This document shows, piece by piece, positions 48,830 through 60,573 of a stretch of 64,000 bases of DNA. This stretch comes from Lumnitzera littorea (taxonomy: Eukaryota; Streptophyta; Magnoliopsida; Myrtales; Combretaceae), in the NCBI GenBank assembly GCA_024138015.1, contig JAMXBB010000002.1:56288621-56352620 (forward strand), read 5' to 3'. Each line of letters opens with the position of its first letter. The stretch's first letter is position 1. The position numbers and the translations under genes were made by a program. The notes beneath the pieces were generated by a model. That model was not told where the DNA came from, ran no database searches, and saw nothing but the letters and a program-made list of their open reading frames with translations.

Positions 48830-49655
48830 CAGCACATTTGGTAATGAAGAATAGCATTGCCATTCCCCTCTCATTCTCTTAGTTGCCTGCTATTCCCCTG
48901 TTCGGTTACAATGAAGCTCCACTAATTTGGAATTCTTCAAAAAGCTACGGTGCATAATTTACGTAATCCAAACTCCCAAGTGGTGCTGAAGAATTGGTAT
49001 TCCAGAGTCTTAGAATTTTGTATGTCCATATTTGCCCTCCACCAAAATAAGAAATTATGACAACTACCCCAAAATATCCATTATCAAAATAAGATTGATT
49101 AAGGTTTCTCCAATAAGACCGAAACCTCATTGATTCACCAAGGATTGTACCTTCAAAGATCATCCGTCATCATTCTTCGCAACCTACTCTCCCAATCGAT
49201 GGCTTTGGGTCTTGAATAGCAATGGGTCATGAAGAAGATCGATTGGGTCTCAAACAGCAATAGATCTTTGCAACTTCCAAAGATTCGATGGAGGAGCACC
49301 CAAAGGAGGAGCCAAACGGCAATCTAGATTTGGATGTTGATAGATTGTCCACAGTATGGGTCATAAAGAAGATCGGTTGGGTTTTTTCTATCCACTGATT
49401 TGAAGGTTGTTTTTTTCTTGATTTTGGGTTATTTTTTCCTAACCCATCTCCTTTGTTATTTTTTTTTTTTTTCCAAGGGTTTTTTCACAATTTCACCTAC
49501 TATTCAATGCATATTCTCTATTCAATTCTAGCAAAGTAAACAGTATCTAGTAAATATGGTAATTGACTATTGATCTTTTATTACCTATCTATTATATTCC
49601 TCCATAATTGCAATTCCATTCCCACACTATTCCATTCCATAAACTAAACATGCTG
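48830..49655. mobile_element. PIF/Harbinger-like non-autonomous element (826 bp)
   Basis: The left end CAGCACATTTGGTAATG and the reverse complement of the right end, CAGCATGTTTAGTTTATG, form terminal inverted repeats of about 17 bp. TTA flanks both sides (48827-48829 and 49656-49658), matching the 3-bp TWA target duplication of PIF/Harbinger transposons. No transposase is encoded. Inside, AGAAGATCGRTTGGGT following GGGTCAT occurs twice (about 49223 and 49363). It ends 16 bp past the stop of the GRAS pseudogene on that gene's downstream side. Confidence 0.65.
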
Positions 49656-49673
49656 TTAATGTTGCAATGATAT

Positions 49674-51138
49674 TCAAGCAGAAACTTGTAGCATCCCAGT
49701 CTCTCTCCATTGCAAAATAAGCTCATTTGGTCTATCGTATGTAACTTTATACAAACTCTCTCCCTCTTTCACTAATTCCTACGTTTCCAAGAAGCATTTG
49801 TTGCTCAGCTTCCAACCTCGTCGTGATTTGATGTCAAACTTCTCCTCAATCTCTTCCAACTTCTGTGATAAATCACCGGAAGAGATAAAAGGTGCCAGTA
49901 AAAGCCATTCCAATGGCTAGTCTTGCTTCCGGAAGATGACTAGAAAGATTAATTTCTGTTGATTCCATTAAGGCCATGGCATCCTCCATGTATTTCTCAA
50001 AGACCATGCCTAAGCCAGATGAATTTTCCCGGTTCATCCAAGCATCTCCATCAGCAAAAGTTATAACGCCGTTATTATTCGCGTAATTGTTACAAGCATT
50101 GTTGGCTATCGACTCTTTTGCTATCCTGAGAAACTCGAAAGCTTGATTTCTGCGTCTTCTCCTCACCATATGGGCCCACATCTCCATATAATTTCACTCT
50201 GCAAATCCATTAATCTTACATCTCTCACTTCCAAGTTTAATCTGAAAGATCTCTCATGATCATGGAGCTGGGATTTTGCGTGTCCTCCTTATAGTCTCGT
50301 TCCCCCATGTAATCGATGTCAATACTATCTTTGGTTTTGCAAAGAGCAATTGCCAAACTCGAAGAGTGAATGCCACTGAAGTCCCTCTCCCATGTCGAAG
50401 TCAATAATGTGTATTGATTCAACATCTTCAGGCATAGCCTCAAGCATTACTGAGTTCGCAGTAAAATGAGCAATCGTACCACATGGATTTAATTTATTAA
50501 ACAGCTCGAGAGCTGCACCAAAGTTCTTAACAGACTCCTGCCTAAGGAAGTCTGCTTGCTTGTCGGAGGACTGAAAGAAATAACATAATCCATGCTCTAG
50601 AGTTCCTCCAGTAGGTGTGTTGCTTTGTCCTGGATGAGTCCCGCAATCAATGCTGCAAGTTTGATCAGCCTTACCTCTTTGGCCTCGGCATAAGCCTTGG
50701 CCAGATGATTCAAACTTAAATTCACATCGATCTCCATGGTTTCCGTGGGCAGAATTAGTGGAACATTATGGATCAAGTTCTCATCGACCGCCATTATTTT
50801 CCTTCGATGTCACATAGCTCTATTCATTGTCCTCTGCTTCTTTGGACAATTGATGAAAAGAGGAATAACTTTCTTCAGAATCCAAAGTGGATTCTATCTC
50901 CTTAACTCTAAGATAAATTTGGTCTTCGGAAAATTCGTTGAAACATCATCATTAAGCCCCATTGAAGGTGTGAACCGGGACTCATCGTCACTGGGAAAGG
51001 GTGAGCTTGTACTAGACTAGAATACTCTAAATGAGGAACACGTAAATCACCAGCTTCAATTTCATAATTTTCTTCAATAGATAAAGCAGTAAGATCGTTA
51101 AGATAAGCGCATAATAGTTGAGAATTTTGGTATTCCAT
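49674..51138 (-). pseudogene. GRAS-family transcription factor pseudogene (NSP2/SCL26-like)
   Basis: The minus strand carries GRAS blocks in order but in changing frames. A leucine-rich segment lies at 50794-50597. A block leading to the VHIID-type Ile-His-Ile-Ile-Asp-Phe-Asp-Met-Gly-Glu-Gly lies at about 50520-50373. A Phe-Ala-Asp-Gly-Asp-Ala stretch is in 50187-49873, and the C-terminal Leu-Gln-Trp...Val-Ser-Ala block is at about 49720-49674. At least four frameshifts and several stops occur. The last motif ends Ser-Ala-stop (TGA 49676-49674) where GRAS proteins have Ser-Ala-Trp. GRAS proteins are nuclear regulators; the NSP2/SCL26 branch acts in symbiosis and related signalling. The subfamily is my reading of the motif style. 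Confidence 0.75.
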
Positions 51139-51806
51139 GATGAAAAACTGGTTGTACTGTTTAAGGTTTGTCAAATTTTGATGTAAAACGTTAGAATTGA
51201 TTTATTAAGGTTGGCGACGGGTGGTATAGATTACGAGTGTGGTTTCTGAATGGAATTTAAATGCATATGCCATTGTAACAAGACAAGGAAATTCCATCAG
51301 AATTATAATTTGACTGGTAACGTCCATGTTATTTTATTTACCGAGATAAAAGATGTTGAAGATAAGCTTTCATCTCCACATTTGAATTTGATTGGCAGAG
51401 AGGCTTCATATGGATTACGACTTTATGCTGCAATTGCTTTTAAGAGTCAATACGTAAATCAGTAAATAAATAGATGAAGCATCATGCTAGTATATAAGAG
51501 AATCCTTTTTTTCTAGCGCCAACAATTTCTAACATAACATGATAAAACAAATACAAATCCGACATAATTATAATCAAGAATACAGAGATTAAAACACAAA
51601 ATTTGATATAATAAAAAAGACACAATTAAGACATGGATAAAACACAAAAAAAAAAAAAAATCATTATAATAAAGGGAAAAAGAAATAATTATTTATAATA
51701 TCTGTTGGATTTTTAAACTTTTCATAACAACAACAAATAATCTCCCACCCAACATTTTCCATACAAGGGCATCTCATTGTAATGCTCCTGACTCGATGAT
51801 GAACTT
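51139..51806. other. Intergenic upstream of the GRAS pseudogene, no gene seen
   Basis: It may hold the former promoter of the GRAS gene. A 71-codon open stretch on the plus strand (51250-51465) has no motif I recognise. A long poly-A run lies at about 51646-51660. Confidence 0.4.
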
Positions 51807-52105
51807 TTACACTGTTGCAACCACGTATGACCTAAAGCATGGAATAGTGTGAATACGCCAATTGAGGGGAATTATTGTCGTTATTATTTTCTTATTCTTT
51901 GAAACATATGGACAGATATATGGTTGATACATTAATTGTTGTGTCTGAATTTTTAATCGCCGTTCCTTCGCTTTATCGATATTTTCAGCGGAACTAGTTG
52001 CATTCAATGCAATAAGATATTTCTGAAGCCAAACAGTACTGAAAATTTTACCATCTTTTAGGATCTTTGGCTTACTTTCTAACAGTGGATTGATAATGTA
52101 TTGAC
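51807..52105 (-). other. Unrecognised open segment with splice acceptor (possible exon)
   Basis: On the minus strand the sequence AATTTAATTGCATTAG ends at 52106, a good plant acceptor with a T-rich run before it. From 52105 one frame stays open for about 99 codons to a stop at 51807. The peptide is mixed and looks protein-like, with a Trp-Leu-Gln-Lys-Tyr-Leu block, a Lys/Arg-rich helix-like part, and Tyr-Gln-Pro-Tyr-Ile-Cys-Pro-Tyr. I do not recognise the family. No matching upstream exon was found in 52106-53770, so it could be a gene fragment, an orphan last exon, or chance. Confidence 0.3.
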
Positions 52106-53772
52106 CTAATGCAATTAAATTAAATTAATCAGCTCGATGGCATGGAAAAATAAAATGTTTAAAAGATTTGGACGAGCTAGAAATACGACGCAAATTATTA
52201 ATATGGACCAATGTGGTCATTTCATTGTAAAGGGTTAAAATGCTTTTACAGTAAATTAGGCTAAGCCCAACTGCAATTAACGTTTAACTATTTGGGCTAA
52301 TGATATGAACGTAAGGAGTAAAGTTCATAATTTGGTATGATTTATAAAAATTTAACTAAATAAATTTGACCTAAAGATTATTAGATTAGCCCGTCTATTT
52401 TCAATCTCTCTCAAATAGACTTATATGCTTAATGAGGAAAATTACAAGTCTACACCCATAATAAGCTTATCAAGAAATGCTTGAATGGGTATATTTCATT
52501 TCATTAGTTGATCATCAAGGTAATATGATGGGTACCATCAAACACAAGAGTTTACAAATGTTCAAGAATATCTTCTCATTTGACATAATTGAGAGATTAA
52601 AAAAATAATATTCTATTATAAGATCTCTACTCTGAAAGATCAAACAATTGTTTAGATCACGAAAATAAGCCTAAGTGTTCTAAAACTGTAAGATCCAGAT
52701 TTAAACTTTTTTATTTATCACTTATATATTAGAGAATTTAAGATTGTATGTTCCTCATTATTTTTTTATATCATTCCTGCATGTGTTATTTCTGCATCAT
52801 TTCTCTAAAATTAGGTAAAGCACAATATGATCATAATATACACATAATCCCGTTAGTCGGATCCCCTCTTATACGCATTCAAAAATATTAAGTTATTGAA
52901 TATCGTAGACACTACTGGTTGATGTTTCAACATTTAAAATACATCTTATATAATCCTTCTAAACTAATTGGAGATTTGAGAGGCCACACATTTTGAATCT
53001 ATTCAAACACAGGAATTTGAGTAAAATATTATAATAAAGAATGAGAAATTTTGATACTTATGAACACAAATGTGTATAAATCCATTTATTTTATTGAGAA
53101 AACGAGATCAAGATATTATAGTTATTAAATCCTTTCTTTTCTTTTCTTTTCTTTTTTTCCTCTTTTGGGTGAATTATAATTATTACTAGTTGCATGTGAT
53201 GGGGCAAGCTCCCATGGAAGGAATGAGTGAATGACGATAATCAAATCTATAGTATCCAAAACTCAACACAACATTTCTACCAGTTTCTGGAGAACGCGAA
53301 GCTCTCCCCGCTTGACCAGCATCGGACACTTTAGAAACGTTCGTCTGTTTTTGTCGAGAGTTAATTGGAACTCTCATGCCCTTATACATTGATCGGTAGA
53401 GAATATTTTATCAATAAATTTTTAATAAGCATGATTTTTTTTTTCTTTCTTTTTTTTTTAAATATTCATTCATGGTTTTTAAAACCCGCGTACTAGTATT
53501 GGATAATACCACTTATCAGTCTACGGGAGTGAGAAGCAAAGAATTTATCTGCTTGTCTTTAGGCTTGACCTTGGCATGGAATTTGTCGCGTGTTTTTCCT
53601 GTTAATTTCTAATTTATTAAGAAGCCGTTATCCATGTTGTAGTTTAAGGAGCTTCTGGTTATTATAGTAAGACTGGAGCAAAAATATGATAAATACCATT
53701 ATGTAGAGCGACAATGTGCTTTTTAAGTCCAATAAAGATATCGAGCCGTATTTAACTTTTTTTGACTTTAAT
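52106..53772. other. Intergenic, no gene seen
   Basis: AT-rich with a pyrimidine tract of TTTTC units at about 53131-53160. The 67-codon open stretch at 53186-53389 (minus) has no recognised motif. Confidence 0.5.
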
Positions 53773-54582
53773 TGATAGGGTTCAACTTCATGAAAAATTT
53801 GGGATCACCCAAAGAGATTTAGTATAATGAACTTGAAGTGAGGCCCATTGAGCCAATCCATCTAATATCAACCTTTCTCAATTTAGTTTACATACTTCAA
53901 AAAAGATCTTTATTAAGCTTGGATCCAAATGGAACCTATGGGGATTTTTCTCTAAGGCACCTAAACCCCAAATTGACTTGAAGGAACACTTATCCAACAA
54001 ACTGCTTTACATCACTTTTCCTATATCCCGCATCTAATTTCCCCTATTAGGTCTAAACCTAGCCCATAAGGGTTGAGCAACCCGAGAAGCTGATGAGCTC
54101 GAAACACATCCAAATGCTTATAAGTAGGTCATATTAACCTCTATTATCTCAGCCAAGTGGCATGAATCTCAATAAGACTTAGTCAAACTTGAGGAGTTCA
54201 AATTCAAACAAGGATACGAATAGCTAGGAGTGCTTACATGGATAATTTCTATTAACTGCCATTAAGCCACCTACGTTCTAAAAAATTAGGATGTTGTCCT
54301 TAATTCAAATTCTCACATGTATATTTTTTAGGCAATAGTTATGGAGCGATTGGCAGACCTCAACTATAAATATAGTTCGGTATATTATTGTAACTCTCTT
54401 CTGACCACTTAGACTCTATTCACTATCATTCTCTCTATACTTCCATTCATGATAATCCAATTTAGGCATTGGAGTGGCTATATCAAAGTCACCTCAATAC
54501 CCCCCATAGCCTAATTTGCTTTTATTTTGTAGTCTTTAGCTAACAAGTGTTTGAAATTCTTTTGATACAATTTTCACCATCA
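53773..54582 (+). repeat. 5' LTR of the Tat element
   Basis: Bounded by TGATAGGG at the left and CACCATCA at the right, whose reverse complement TGATGGTG gives a short inverted repeat. A TATA-like CTATAAATATAG lies at about 54364. No partner LTR is in view, so the left limit rests on the terminal motif only. Confidence 0.65.
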
Positions 54583-54588
54583 ACAATT

Positions 54589-54600
54589 TGGTGTCGTTTG
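54589..54600 (+). other. Primer binding site of the Tat element
   Basis: TGGTGTCGTTTG lies 6 bases after the LTR. Tat and related plant elements use TGGCGCCGTT-type sites; the two differ by changes of C to T. It is distinct from the methionine-type sites of the other elements here. Confidence 0.7.
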
Positions 54601-54676
54601 TTTTTTGATACTCAAATTGTGACTAAGACAAGAATTAAGGAAGATAATACTCCTAAGGGAGAGTAATGCCCCTTAC

Positions 54677-56330
54677 ATGGCTTATGAAGAAAGATCCTTG
54701 CATCAGTACACTCTAGAAGTACGTCTTGTGGAGGTTGATGATGCACCTAAACAAGTTCAAGTATATACTAACAATGTGTCACAAATTGTACAGTTAGAAG
54801 CTTTGTATACTAGATTCACCAAGAAGCTTAAAGAAGTTTGGACTTGTAATCAAGAATTGAGAAAGAAACTCAAAGAGTGTGACACTACCTCTTCTTCTAC
54901 TCCTTCCTTAGAGATAGTCAAAGAAGAAGCTAACCTTAATATACATGATGATGAACAACGTTGACTACGTAGCAAAGCTCCTATGGTGAACAAAAATACC
55001 TAGCAACCCCAACAAGAATTTCACATGGAGAAGGATCTCCAACAAACACCACCACAAACTTAGGCTTATGGATGTGCTTCGACATGTATGGAGGGTAAGA
55101 TTGAGCATTTAGCTTTTTCACTTGCCTTAGAAAGCAATTGCAAACATAAGTCTATAAGACTTAGAGAGTATATCAAAAAGTGAGTAATAGAAGGAACCTC
55201 TAAGAAGGAAACTAATCTAATGGTTATGAAGTCAAGCCCCTTTATCCACGAAATTATTAAAGAAGTTCTCCCTCTAAGTGTTTAATTGCCTTAATTCAAC
55301 AATTATGATGGAAAGAAAGATTAAAATGAACATCTAAATACTTTCCATACTCTGAAGGAATTCTACGAACTCTCTAACGTTATTGCATGCAAGGTGTTCC
55401 CCTTTACTTTAAGGAAATCAATGAGCAACTGGTTTAACTTGCTAAAAGCGTCATTTATCTCCTCATTCAATCAGTTGGCCAATGAATTCGAGTAGCACTT
55501 TCTTACTAGTAATCCTCTTGTAAGAGACTCTTCACTTCTGACCCTAATTTAATAGAAGCCTACAAAGAGCATTAGAAACTTTGTTCATAGATTCAATCAA
55601 TTGATGATTGAAATTACCAATTATGACAAGAGCATTGCATTACACATCATCTACCAAGATGTTAGAGGGGACTCAAACTTTTTTAAGTCTCTTACTAAAA
55701 ATCCTCGACCTCACTTGATGAGTTTACTATGAGGTTGGAAAAGTTTAAATGTCTGGAAGACCAAATGTAAGCTCGTAAAGAGCTTGAAAAAGAAAAATTT
55801 GAGAAAAGACTAAAGAGAAAGGGAGGGTCAGTGAAAGATAACATTGGAAATAAATTCGACATATGTGATAGATTAAGTTGACCTTTTGGAGATCAAAAAA
55901 GGCCAATCTCAACCTTTGCTACTCATATGCCCCTAAACTAACTTATGTTGGATATTTTAATAAAGGTGTATGATCAACGGATTTTGGCCTAGCCAAAAAA
56001 GATGAGGAATAACCCTATGAAGAAAAATTCCAACAAATATTGTGATTTTCATGGAGATCGTGACCATAATATAAATGCAAGCATTCATTTGAAAAATGCA
56101 CTAGAAAGTGTCATCTAAATAAGATACTTAAGAAGTTCATAGCAAACAAAGAAGAAAGGAATGAATGCCCCACACAAAGAAGAAGGGTCAAGCAGTAAAC
56201 TGTGCAATAATGATGTCCGACCTAATGAACAAGAGCTAACAGCTAAGAATAATGGTGGAGGAGATAACTGAACCCCAAGAGGAGTGATTAATGTAATATT
56301 TAGAGGACCAAGAGGAGGCAGTACCCTAGC
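54677..56330 (+). pseudogene. Decayed Tat gag
   Basis: The open stretch 54677-54964 has a coiled-coil-like Leu/Lys/Glu pattern. The capsid core follows at 55240-55510 with the Tyr-Asp-Gly-Lys start and the Trp-Phe-x-x-Leu...Ser-Phe-x-x-Leu block at 55428-55497. A Tat-type zinc motif with Cys-x2-His then His-x-x-x-x-x lies at 56039-56090, with the final Cys turned into Ser. Stops and frame changes are frequent. Confidence 0.7.
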
Positions 56331-56359
56331 TACTTTGACTTTGGCAGAATCTTAACAAG

Positions 56360-56870
56360 ATCAAGCGTTGAACTTTCAGGGTAAGAGGTATAAGGTAGAC
56401 AACATATAAATTTTTTCAGATAAGGATATATAAGGGATCCAATTTCCGCATGGTGATGCCCTAGTCATTATGACTAAACTTGCTGAGTTTGAAGTTAGGA
56501 AAATTGTAATCAACATAAGAAGTTCAATAGATATTATTTTCATGCACACATTTGATCAAATGCGACCAAAGTTGGAGAAATACAAGATGCAACTTTATAA
56601 GTATAACTTATATGGATTTAACAACCAACAAGTGAGAGTTTAGGGAGGGGTTACCTTAACTTTCCACATTGGAGATGATGAAAATGTTGTGGAGAAGGAA
56701 GCAAATTTTGTTATAGTTGCTTGTACCTCTCCCTATAATGGGATGATAGGCCAATCTTTTGACAAAATCTTCAAGATGATGGTGTCAACAACTCATTAGA
56801 AGGAAAAATTTCCAAACCTAACAAGAATAGGGACATGCCATGGAGACCAATAATTAGCTAGAGCTCTATC
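56360..56870 (+). pseudogene. Decayed Tat protease
   Basis: Blocks Phe-Pro-His-x-Asp-Ala-Leu-Val at about 56445 and Ser-Ser-x-Asp-Ile-Ile-Phe at about 56520 identify it. The catalytic Asp-Thr-Gly is Asn-Ile-Arg at about 56510-56518: Asp to Asn and Gly to Arg are both single G-to-A changes. The later Tyr-Asn block at about 56735 and a Met-Ile-Gly-Gln region follow. Confidence 0.7.
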
Positions 56871-57049
56871 TTTGAAAGCTTTGAAAAGGGATTAAGTCTA
56901 TCATATTGAACAAGGCATAAGCAATCGCTTGTAGTTACGAAGAGAGCTAGCAAAGGAAACTTTAACTATATAGCTGAGTGACAACCTCGAGCATACCACT
57001 AAGGCCAAGGTTAGCATGCTATCTGACCTCCTTGAGCATGTGATATGAT

Positions 57050-57780
57050 TCCTCTGAGTTAATAAGGATGTTTTTGCATGGTCTCCATCTAACATACCAA
57101 GTATTCCAAAAGAGGTAATTACTCACAAGCTTAATATTGATCTGACTATTAACATAGGGCAAAAGAAGAAGAGACACTTCACCTTGAAGAGGTAAGTAAC
57201 TATTGAGAAAAAAGTCCCAAAGCTATTAAAGGCAGACTTCATTCCATATCCAACTTGGTTAGCCAACTGTGTGTCGACTAGAAAGGCAAATGGGAAGTAG
57301 AGGATATACATTGATTTTACCTACCTAAATAAGGCATGTCCAAAGGATTGCTTCTCTCTACCTCGCATTGATTAGATGGTTGACTTAACCTTGGGGCATA
57401 TTCTATTGAGCTTCACGGATGCTTTCTCTAGATATAACCAAATCAAGATGCACCACTCAAACTATGTATATATCTTTTTATCACTAATTTCATAATACTA
57501 CTAAACAATTATGCTATTTAATTTGAAAAATGTAAGAGCTACATATCAAAAATTCATCATGAAGATGTTCAAGCTCCAAATACATAAGATTATTGTAGTA
57601 TATCTGGATGACATGATTGTGAAGAGCAAGACTAATGATGAGCACCTTTCTAACCTACAAGAGACCATTGACACACATAGATGCTACACATGAAATTAAA
57701 CCTTTGGAAATGTGTGTTTGAGGCATCCTCAAGAAAGCTTTTAGGTTTTGAAATGATACAGAGGGGAATAGAGGCTAACC
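57050..57780 (+). pseudogene. Decayed Tat reverse transcriptase
   Basis: The Tyr-Ile-Asp-Phe-Thr, Leu-Asn-Lys-Ala-Cys-Pro-Lys-Asp, and Leu-Pro-Arg-Ile-Asp blocks are readable at 57305-57375. Phe-Thr-Asp-Ala-Phe-Ser follows at about 57410. The open stretch 57511-57693 carries the catalytic Tyr-Leu-Asp-Asp (57601-57612) and the Lys-Ser-Lys-Thr block. The Cys-Pro-Lys-Asp motif is typical of Tat RTs. Confidence 0.82.
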
Positions 57781-57829
57781 CTAGGAAGATTCCAGCTTTG
57801 TTGGATTTAGAGTCACCAAAGTCTATCAA

Positions 57830-58340
57830 AGAGGTCTAAAGGTTGACGAAAAGGGTGGTAGCACTGAACCATTTTGTGTCGAAAGTGTTAAGAGGTATCT
57901 TGAATTTTCTCATGTTTTGGGGAATCCATTTGAATTTAGGTGAAATGAAAAATGTAAGCAAGCTTTCAAAGCTTTAAAGGAATATCTGTTGAGGCCTATC
58001 TAAGCCTGTTAAAAGAGAAACCCTTAATTTATATTTGTTTGTGAGTGACTAAGCTCTCTCATATGTGCTCATTCGAGTAAAAGGAATGATACATCAACCT
58101 ATGTATTATGCCAATCATCTCTTGCAAGGACCAAAGTTGCTATACAAAGCTTAAGAAGTTCATATTGGCCATAGTCATAACGGTTAGGAAACTCTAACCT
58201 TATTTTAAGGCTCACCAAGTCATAGTTCTCACCAACCAACCTTTGAAGCAAGCTTTGAAAAAGCTTAACATTTTTTATCAAAGGATCAAGTATGTTTTGG
58301 AGCTTAGTGCCCTTGGTATCCACTACTGACCTAGGAGGCC
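57830..58340 (+). pseudogene. Decayed gypsy RNase H (first, Tat element)
   Basis: After the RT connection, scraps of the Gln-Ala-Phe-x-Ala-Leu-Lys-Glu-Tyr-Leu block (57955) and the Val-Leu-Ile-Arg and Pro-Val-Tyr-Tyr region (58060) appear, then the Thr-Asn-Gln-Pro-Leu-Lys-Gln block at about 58235. Frames are broken. A minus-strand open frame at 58099-58323 is a shadow. Confidence 0.65.
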
Positions 58341-58399
58341 TACAAAGCTTAGATTTTAGTTGACTTTAAAATCAAATTTACTAGAAGTGAAGGATCTAT

Positions 58400-58720
58400 C
58401 ACTTAGAATGAAGAGTCAACCTGGATTTTATATGTTAATGGTTCATCAACTTGTGAAGGTAGTAGTGTTAGCCTAATCTTGAAAGGTCCCATGGAAGCAC
58501 AGATTTCTTGTGCTCTAAAGTTTAAGTTCTCAACTAGTAATAATGAATATGAATATGAATACGAATACAAAGTGATCTTGGTAGGAATGAAGTTAGCTAA
58601 AGAAGTTAAAGCTAAGCATTTGGATGTTTATTCAGATTCCCAATTGATTGTCAACTAAGTTAAGCGATGGTATGGCAAAGGATAAGAACATAGCCAAGTA
58701 TTTACAATTGGTTAAATAGC
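58400..58720 (+). pseudogene. Second RNase H of plant/archaeal type (Tat element)
   Basis: A Tyr-Val-Asn-Gly-Ser-Ser-Thr block at about 58428 starts the domain, with Asn in place of the first catalytic Asp. The Ser-Asn-Asn-Glu helix at 58535 is followed by four hexamer copies coding Glu-Tyr (58545-58568) where one Glu-x-Glu-Tyr is usual. The Tyr-Ser-Asp-Ser-Gln-Leu-Ile block is at about 58630. This extra RNase H is specific to Tat-type elements. Confidence 0.75.
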
Positions 58721-58879
58721 TCGGAATAAGTCTCAATTCCAAGTAATTAGTTAAGATCCTAAGGATATTGAATTGTGCTACAAATAAGTTGTCAAAACTA
58801 GCATCCATGGTTCGCCTAACTAAGTAGAGAGAATTTTTATAGAGTACTTACTAGAGAAGAGTACGGACAAGCAACCTAT

Positions 58880-60130
58880 GGAATGTTTTGGAAGTTCAAG
58901 AGATAGACTATTGGATAAATCCTACCCTTAACTACTTGAATAATGGAGTCCTACCCAAAGATAGCAAAGAGGCTTAAAGGCTTAACCATAAGGCTGCCAA
59001 TTTTACAATTATTGAAGGAAGCCTTTACAAGAGAGGGTTAAGTATGCCTTACCTAAGGTGTTTGCAACCTACTAAGGAAGAATAGGTTCTTTTTGACCTA
59101 CATGCTAGCATTTGGAGCAATCATGTTAGGGATGGAGAATTATATGTAAGAGCTTTACGATACAGATATTGGTAGCCTATAATGAAAAAGGACTCCCTTT
59201 ATCTACTTCAAACTTATAATAGTTATCAAAGGAATGCTCTGATTAAGAGAGCACTAAGTGCATATCTAATTCCGCTTATTATCCCTTAGCCTTTTGCCCA
59301 TTAGGATTAAACATTTTAAGCCCATTCTTGAAGACCACCAAATAGAGACAATATATTATTGTTATGGTGGACTACTTTACGAAATGGGTTGAAGTAAAAG
59401 CAATGGCAAGTATTACTGAATAGAGTAATAAGGCCTTTGTGGTCAGTAATATTTTGACTAAATTTGGAATACCTTATGTAATCATTACACATAATGGGCT
59501 ACAATTTCAAAATGACAAGTTTTGTAAGGCTTAGCAAATTAGATTATACTATACATTGGTCACGTACCCTCAAAGTAATAGGCAAGTAGAAACTATGAAC
59601 AAAGTTATTCCTCATAGTTTAAGGAAGAGGGTAAACAATCTAACAACAAGTAAGCAGACGAGTTACCAAGTGTTTTATGGGGTTACAAGACTATATGGAG
59701 AACTTTAATTAGCCATACTTCTTACCAATTAGCCTTTAGATTAGAAGCAATTTTATTAATTAAGCTCTACGTGGAAAGTGTGAGAGTTCGAGCTTATGAC
59801 CTCAAGTATAATGATATTAACCTATGAGCAAGCCTAGATACCATTCATGAGACTCAACCATTGGCCAAAGTTCATTTAACTACCTACTAGCAGTAAGTGG
59901 CTTAGTATTATGATAAGCATGTTAGGCATAAATGCTTCCAACTTAGTGATCTAGTCTATAGAAAGTTAAAGGCCTTAGGAGCTAAGGAAAATTAACTTTA
60001 GCTTAGGAAGACCTTATGAGGGTAAAGGAGGTCATAGGGAATATACTAGCTTTCAAATTGGAAAGACTTAATGGACAACCTATTCTTCAATCATGGAATG
60101 TAGACAATCTTAGACCTTACTTTGAGTGAT
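58880..60130 (+). pseudogene. Decayed Tat integrase
   Basis: The zinc region start (His-Ala-Ser... His-Val-Arg-Asp-Gly) is near 59100. Core scraps (Val-Asp-Tyr-Phe-x-Lys-Trp at 59365, an Asn-Gly block at about 59495) follow. The C-terminal Trp-Asn-Val-Asp-Asn-Leu-Arg-Pro ends at about 60127, just before TGA. It is heavily interrupted. Confidence 0.72.
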
Positions 60131-60573
60131 CAACCATTTGGAAGGGATATGTTGTTCAAATTTATGGTTTCATGTTTGCTATTTATGTGTATGATGAATG
60201 GTGTTTATTCTACAATCGTATTGTAAACTATCGATGTTAGTTTGCCTACCTAAATGTTTATGTTTCATGGTTTGTTTTGTTTCATGTGAATCAACCCAAT
60301 GAAATATTTATTTGCTTAACATCTTTTGCTTCATTTCGTGCTTTAATTTTATTCTAGTATTACTTTTGATATCATAAACATAATATGAAATATGGCTAAC
60401 CTAAGGTCCTTGATCAACCTATACTAGTGCACATGGTTTACAGGTTTGTTGTCGAGCTCTCTTTCGACATAAAGGTTAGAATATCTCTAAACCCTACTTA
60501 CAAAGGGTGATGAGCAAATCACTTAAAGCACTATCCTTAAATTTTATATTTAGCAAATGACCAAAAATGGATA
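60131..60573 (+). other. Non-coding spacer after Tat integrase
   Basis: AT-rich sequence with no open frame. Untranslated DNA between integrase and the 3' LTR is long in Tat elements. It leads into the tandem repeat. Confidence 0.5.

Noticed and set aside
57123..58323. Minus-strand frames over the Tat pol (57123-57311, 58099-58323)
   Set aside because: They are shadows: the plus strand carries the RT and RNase H motifs.
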